Part shown: positions 59,968 to 64,000 of the stretch, in pieces | How the letters are laid out: the number at the start of each line of letters is the position of its first letter | Position numbering within the stretch: position 1 is the stretch's first letter | Assembly (NCBI GenBank): GCA_030159235.1 | Contig: BSBG01000001.1 | Coordinates: 62,001 to 126,000 of the forward strand | Reading direction: 5' to 3' | Source of the DNA: Bacillus safensis | GTDB lineage: Bacteria; Bacillota; Bacilli; Bacillales; Bacillaceae | DNA: 64,000 bases | The notes under the pieces: model-generated | Seen by the model: only the letters and a program-made list of their open reading frames with translations | Told to the model about the DNA's origin: nothing | The model's database searches: none | Translations under genes and position numbers: made by a program

Positions 59968-62307
59968 TTACTTTTTCTTTTTACGCTTTTGTTTCGGTGC
60001 GTTATCAAATACGCGTTTTTTCTTTTTCTTCTTACGGCCTGTAAACCAGTCACTTCCGCCTTTATCCTCTTTGGCTTTATCTCCAGAGGCCTTTTGACCT
60101 CCGCGCCCTTTTTTTGCTGGTGGATCTGTCCGTTTTTTGAACTTGAAATCTTTTGGCGATTTACGGCGAGTGCCTTTCATGCCGACGATTTCAAAATCAA
60201 TCGACCGTTCATCTTTATTAACACTAACCACTTTGACAGTAATTTCGTCACCGATACGGTAGACATTTCCTGTCCGTTCACCGATCATGGCAAAGTGCTG
60301 TTCATCAAAGCGATAGTAGTCATCAGTCATGTAGCTGACATGGACAAGACCTTCTATCGTATTCGGCAATTCAACGAATAGTCCAAAATTCGTCACGGAA
60401 CTAATCATTCCATCAAACTCTTCACCGATTTTATCAAGCATAAACTCTGCTTTTTTCAGATCATCTGTTTCACGCTCTGCATCGACTGAGCGGCGCTCCA
60501 TCTTAGATGCATGATCTGCGATTTCAGGCAGCAACTGGCCCCACTTTTCTAGGGTCGCTTCATTTGTCTTTTTCTGAATCAAATAGGTTCTAATCAGTCT
60601 ATGCACAATTAAATCCGGATAACGTCGGATCGGTGATGTGAAGTGCGTATAGAATTCCGTTGATAGTCCAAAATGGCCAATGCTTTCTGGATCATATTTC
60701 GCCTGTTTCATAGAGCGAAGCATCACAGTTTGAATGACGACTTCTTCTGGTTGATCCCTGACAGCATCGAGGACACTTTGAAGTGCGCGTGGGTGAATGT
60801 TTGTTGACGTTCCTTTCACAATGTAACCAAATGTCGTCACGAACTCTAAAAAGCGCTGAAGCTTCTCAGGATTTGGTTCTTCGTGAATTCGGTAAATGAA
60901 CGGAACATTCATCCAGTGGAAATGCTCTGCAACTGTTTCGTTTGCAACAAGCATGAATTCTTCAATTAATTTCTCTGCGACAGAACGTTCGCGAATGACA
61001 ACTTCCTTCGCTGCACCTTCATCATCTACAAGTACCTTTGCTTCCTTGAAGTCAAAGTCTACAGCTCCGCGCTCCATTCGCTTTTCACGAAGAATCTCGG
61101 CAAGCTTCTCCATCTCTTGGAACATTGGCACAAGCGGCTCATATTTGTTTAGAAGCTCTTCGTCTTGGTCGACTAAAATCTTATTCACATCGGAATAGGT
61201 CATTCTCTCCGTCGTTTTGATCACACTTTGGAAAATCTCGTGTTTAACGACCTTCCCGTTTCGATCAATGACCATTTCACAAGACAGCGTGAGACGATCG
61301 ACCTTTGGATTCAATGAGCAAATCCCGTTTGACAGGCGGTGCGGAATCATCGGAATGACGCGGTCTACGAGATACACACTCGTTCCACGTTCATAAGCTT
61401 CCTGATCAATCGGGGAGTTCTCTGTGACATAATGAGAAACGTCTGCAATGTGCACCCCAAGCTTATATTTGCCATCATCCAGCTTTTGTACCGTAACAGC
61501 ATCATCTAAGTCCTTCGCATCAGCACCGTCAATCGTCACAATCGTTTCGCTGCGCAGATCGCGTCTGCCTTCCAGGTCTTTTTCATCAATTGTTTCAGGT
61601 GTGTCTGCTGCCTGCTGGAGCGCTTCTTCTGGGAACTCACCCGGCAGGCCGTGTTTATGAATGATTGACAAAATATCGATGCCAGGGTCATTTTTATGAC
61701 CAAGGATTTCAGTCACTTCACCCTCTGCACTCATTCTTCCTTCTGGGTAGCTTGTCAGCGTCACAACCACTTTATGACCTTCGACCGCTCCGTTCTTAGC
61801 AGATTTCGGGATGAAGATATCTGTTGTGATTTTTTTATCATCAGGAATGACAAAGCCAAAGCTTTTTGTTTCTGTATACGTACCGACAACCGTCTTCGTA
61901 TTACGCTCCAGAATTCGGATGACGGTTCCTTCTTTTTTTGTGCCGTTTGATTTGTGGCTGACACGAACCATAACGGTATCGCCATTCATCGCTGTGCCCA
62001 GCTCATTAGGCGGAATGAAAATATCATCCTGGCCAAACTCTTCTGGTGTCACAAATGCAAATCCTTTTGCATGAGCAGACAGCTTTCCTTTTATCAAGTT
62101 CATTTTTTCTGGTACACCGTAACGATCGCTGCGCGTGCGAACGATGTGTCCTTGATCTTCCAGCATCACAAGTGCTTTGATGAGCTCTTTATAATCATCA
62201 GGATTGGTAATCTCCATCATAACTTCTAGCTCTTGAACTGTTAACGGTTTATAAGCTTCATCTTTCATAAAAGCCAGTAATTCATTCATAAATTCTTCTT
62301 TTTGCAC
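59968..62307 (-). CDS. rnr: Ribonuclease R
   Basis: RNase R is a processive 3'-5' exoribonuclease that degrades structured RNA and acts in tmRNA-linked decay. The 779-residue protein has an N-terminal winged helix, two cold-shock domains, the RNB catalytic domain with [12 protein letters not shown] (metal-binding Asp residues), an S1 domain ([17 protein letters not shown]) and a Lys-rich tail. Order est-rnr-smpB-ssrA is conserved. Confidence 0.96.
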   Translation of the reverse strand: MQKEEFMNELLAFMKDEAYKPLTVQELEVMMEITNPDDYKELIKALVMLEDQGHIVRTRSDRYGVPEKMNLIKGKLSAHAKGFAFVTPEEFGQDDIFIPPNELGTAMNGDTVMVRVSHKSNGTKKEGTVIRILERNTKTVVGTYTETKSFGFVIPDDKKITTDIFIPKSAKNGAVEGHKVVVTLTSYPEGRMSAEGEVTEILGHKNDPGIDILSIIHKHGLPGEFPEEALQQAADTPETIDEKDLEGRRDLRSETIVTIDGADAKDLDDAVTVQKLDDGKYKLGVHIADVSHYVTENSPIDQEAYERGTSVYLVDRVIPMIPHRLSNGICSLNPKVDRLTLSCEMVIDRNGKVVKHEIFQSVIKTTERMTYSDVNKILVDQDEELLNKYEPLVPMFQEMEKLAEILREKRMERGAVDFDFKEAKVLVDDEGAAKEVVIRERSVAEKLIEEFMLVANETVAEHFHWMNVPFIYRIHEEPNPEKLQRFLEFVTTFGYIVKGTSTNIHPRALQSVLDAVRDQPEEVVIQTVMLRSMKQAKYDPESIGHFGLSTEFYTHFTSPIRRYPDLIVHRLIRTYLIQKKTNEATLEKWGQLLPEIADHASKMERRSVDAERETDDLKKAEFMLDKIGEEFDGMISSVTNFGLFVELPNTIEGLVHVSYMTDDYYRFDEQHFAMIGERTGNVYRIGDEITVKVVSVNKDERSIDFEIVGMKGTRRKSPKDFKFKKRTDPPAKKGRGGQKASGDKAKEDKGGSDWFTGRKKKKKKRVFDNAPKQKRKKKK

Positions 62308-62326
62308 ACTCTAACCCCCTATATAT

Positions 62327-63073
62327 TTAAATTGACCAATCAAGTGATTCTAAGAATGCATATACATCCTGATGAACCTTCTCGCGTTCTTTATCAAGCG
62401 TAATAGCATGGCCTGATTCTTCATACCATTTCAAATGCTTTTGCTCTGTCTCTACCTCGTTATAAATGATATTCGCACTGTCTGTATTAATCATATGATC
62501 GTGACGTGCCTGAACAACAAAAGTAGGTGAATAAATCATGTCGACATTGTTTCTGACATCTGCAATCAGTTCTTGCAGGTTCCTGAGTGTATCCATTGGT
62601 GTTTTCTTGAACTCTTCCACTTCTTGTTCAATTTGGTCCTCTGACTTACCCTCGAATTTCTTATAGTTACGGGCATATTCTAGTACACCCTGGTACATGA
62701 CTTCTTCACTTTTTATGTACATAGGTGCACACATAGGTACAATTCCCTTTACAGGTACAGTGTAACCTAATTTCAATGAAAAAACTCCTCCGAGGGATAG
62801 CCCGCAAACCGCAATCTCCTCATAGCCTTCATCTTTTAAGAATTGATAGCCTTCTTCTACGTCTTTCCACCAATCGGCCGGGCCTGTATGAACAAGCTCC
62901 TCAGGCGGCACACCGTGTCCTTTATATTGAGGTGCGTGGCATGTATACCCTCTTTCGTTCAAATAACGGCCAAGCATTCGAACATCGGCTGTATTACCAG
63001 TAAAGCCGTGAAGAAGAAGCACCGCCTTTTCTCCACCTTTAAACGTAAATGGTTTTGGTATAACAACTTTCAT
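62327..63073 (-). CDS. est: Carboxylesterase (Est30/YvaK type)
   Basis: This alpha/beta hydrolase has 248 residues with the catalytic triad Ser93 (CGLSLGG), Asp192 (ARHDHMI) and His222 (SGHAITLD) and oxyanion HGF (22-24). I start at the ATG at 63073, after AAGGAAAG; upstream in-frame residues to 63136 have no site. The length equals B. subtilis YvaK and G. stearothermophilus Est30. Natural substrate unknown. Confidence 0.93.
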   Translation of the reverse strand: MKVVIPKPFTFKGGEKAVLLLHGFTGNTADVRMLGRYLNERGYTCHAPQYKGHGVPPEELVHTGPADWWKDVEEGYQFLKDEGYEEIAVCGLSLGGVFSLKLGYTVPVKGIVPMCAPMYIKSEEVMYQGVLEYARNYKKFEGKSEDQIEQEVEEFKKTPMDTLRNLQELIADVRNNVDMIYSPTFVVQARHDHMINTDSANIIYNEVETEQKHLKWYEESGHAITLDKEREKVHQDVYAFLESLDWSI

Positions 63074-63158
63074 GATGTGACTTCCTTTCCTTCTGATATG
63101 GTTTATATTTTCCACTTGTATGTATGAAACAAACACAAAAGAGTGCTAATAATAAAAA

Positions 63159-63183
63159 AAGGTCTGAAATAAGATCAGACCTT
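63159..63183 (-). terminator. Terminator of secG
   Basis: AAGGTCTGA pairs with TCAGACCTT over 7 bases and T7 follows on the minus strand, 14 bases after the secG stop. Confidence 0.85.
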
Positions 63184-63197
63184 CTGTTACTCGCGCT

Positions 63198-63431
63198 TTA
63201 CACGCCTAAATATGCCAATGCAAGTGTTAAGATGAAGAAAAGCACTGACAAAATAACCGTTAATCGGTGAAGAATCAAGTCAAGACCTCTCGCTTTTTGC
63301 TTACCGAAAAGCTGCTCGGCTCCACCTGAAATAGCGCCTGACAGTCCAGCACTTTTACTTGATTGTAGTAATACAACGATGATAAGTGCGATACTGACAA
63401 TTACGAGTAATGTAATAACAAATGCGTGCAT
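63198..63431 (-). CDS. secG: Protein translocase subunit SecG
   Basis: SecG is the accessory subunit of the SecYEG channel. It has 77 residues, two helices, and the typical loop [38 protein letters not shown]. The ATG at 63431 is seven bases after GGAGGTG; ten upstream in-frame residues are not needed. A terminator follows, so est-rnr are likely read from another start. Confidence 0.95.
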   Translation of the reverse strand: MHAFVITLLVIVSIALIIVVLLQSSKSAGLSGAISGGAEQLFGKQKARGLDLILHRLTVILSVLFFILTLALAYLGV

Positions 63432-63617
63432 GAAAACACCTCCAGACAAACTGGTACACATAGTTTTATTTTACATGAAAACAAGGTGCATGTCACGAAA
63501 CATCAAAATAAAGATTTCCTATATATTGTCGACTTGATTTGTTATTTTGATTCAATTTCGTACCAAAGAGCTGCTTGCAGCATTTTTTATATGCCATTTT
63601 CGGTTAAAAACACGGTT

Positions 63618-63908
63618 TTAATGAGTTGCTTCTTCCTTCAATAGCTGTTTTAATTCTATTAACAAACGTTCAGCTCCTTCAGGGCTCAGCATCACTTTGC
63701 CATTTCCATAGCTTTTGTTGTACTTCGTTACTTGTCCCGTTAGCAGGCAGCTCTTATCTGCATCATATTTTTTGAGCATAATGGTTTGATCTTCAATGAA
63801 AATTTCTAACAGCTGCTCTTCTTTAATATTGAGTACCTTGCGCATTTCTGAGGGCAGAACAATTCTGCCTAGAGAATCAATATGTCTGACCATCCCAGTC
63901 CTTTTCAA
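63618..63908 (-). CDS. AbrB-family transcriptional regulator
   Basis: This small transition-state-type regulator has the AbrB swapped-hairpin domain GMVRHIDSLGRIVLPSEMRKVLNI and EIFIEDQTIMLKKY, followed by a short tail (96 residues). I prefer TTG at 63908: AAGGAGG lies eight bases before it, and the product then starts MKRTGMVR like AbrB and Abh. An ATG at 63914 is only three or four bases after the site and would add two residues. It is a paralogue, not AbrB itself. Target genes unknown. Confidence 0.82.
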   Translation of the reverse strand: MKRTGMVRHIDSLGRIVLPSEMRKVLNIKEEQLLEIFIEDQTIMLKKYDADKSCLLTGQVTKYNKSYGNGKVMLSPEGAERLLIELKQLLKEEATH

Positions 63909-64000
63909 TGACATTTCCTCCTTGATGAAGATATGATGATTTTAATCATTGACTTTTGTCAACATTTTCATAGTAAAACAGCTCTTCAAATTTTTTATCA

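Noticed and set aside
1..64000. CRISPR arrays, tRNA or rRNA genes, and a replication origin
   Set aside because: No regularly spaced repeats, no tRNA cloverleaf apart from the tmRNA, no rRNA sequence and no DnaA-box cluster were seen.

Overview
This window is a Bacillus chromosome segment, most likely from the B. pumilus group (pumilus/safensis/altitudinis). The reasons are Gram-positive ribosome binding sites (AGGAGG type), L-box and yybP-ykoY riboswitches, Fur, MntR and CsoR operators of Bacillus type, and a gene order that, from memory, follows the B. subtilis yvq/yvr-fhu-yvs-yvg-cop block and then ssrA-smpB-rnr-yvaK-secG. Most genes are on the minus strand. No database search was possible; names rest on motifs, lengths and gene order.

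Layout: 0-5 kb has the 3' end of a ferredoxin/flavodoxin-NADP reductase gene and a cobalamin uptake operon (btuF-btuC-btuD-btuR). 5.2-12.1 kb is a D-galacturonate island (uxaC, LacI-type regulator, uxaB, uxaA, a membrane-anchored GH28 polygalacturonase). 12.3-14.7 kb is a YvrG/YvrH-like two-component system. 14.9-19 kb is the fhuBGC/fhuD siderophore system with divergent Fur boxes. 19.2-21 kb is the lysine permease yvsH behind a lysine riboswitch. 21.2-26.1 kb carries a 47-residue small protein, a MarR regulator, yvsG, an LtaS-family enzyme and modAB without modC. 26.1-28.3 kb is an AT-rich insertion with a secreted small protein and an ABC transporter. 28.5-36.9 kb has yvgN, a ROK fructokinase, nhaK, yvgT, bdbDC and cadA. 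37-46 kb has an MntR-controlled Mn ABC transporter, a TetR/membrane protein pair, a GlnK/GlnL-like two-component system and an aspartate symporter-aspartase operon. 46.4-49.9 kb is copper efflux (csoR, copZ, copA and a 44-residue membrane protein). 49.9-55 kb has a yybP-like lipoprotein behind a Mn riboswitch, a membrane diguanylate cyclase and a teichoic-acid type transferase. 55.27-58.83 kb is the remnant of an integrative element inserted at the 3' end of ssrA (tmRNA). 58.8-63.9 kb is ssrA, smpB, rnr, est, secG and an AbrB-like regulator.

The accessory content is concentrated in the pectin island, the 26-28 kb secreted-protein module, the 37-46 kb insertion and the ssrA element. The observations that seem least explained are: (i) a three-copy, structured, non-coding repeat that each time sits between a minus-strand gene and its Rho-independent terminator, with the terminator hairpin present on both sides; (ii) the decayed ssrA element, with 33-bp perfect core repeats, two wrecked integrase copies, an orphan immunity-like gene, a VanZ-like/secreted-protein pair and a scar copied from the diguanylate cyclase locus; (iii) the 26-28 kb secreted protein plus ABC transporter module.
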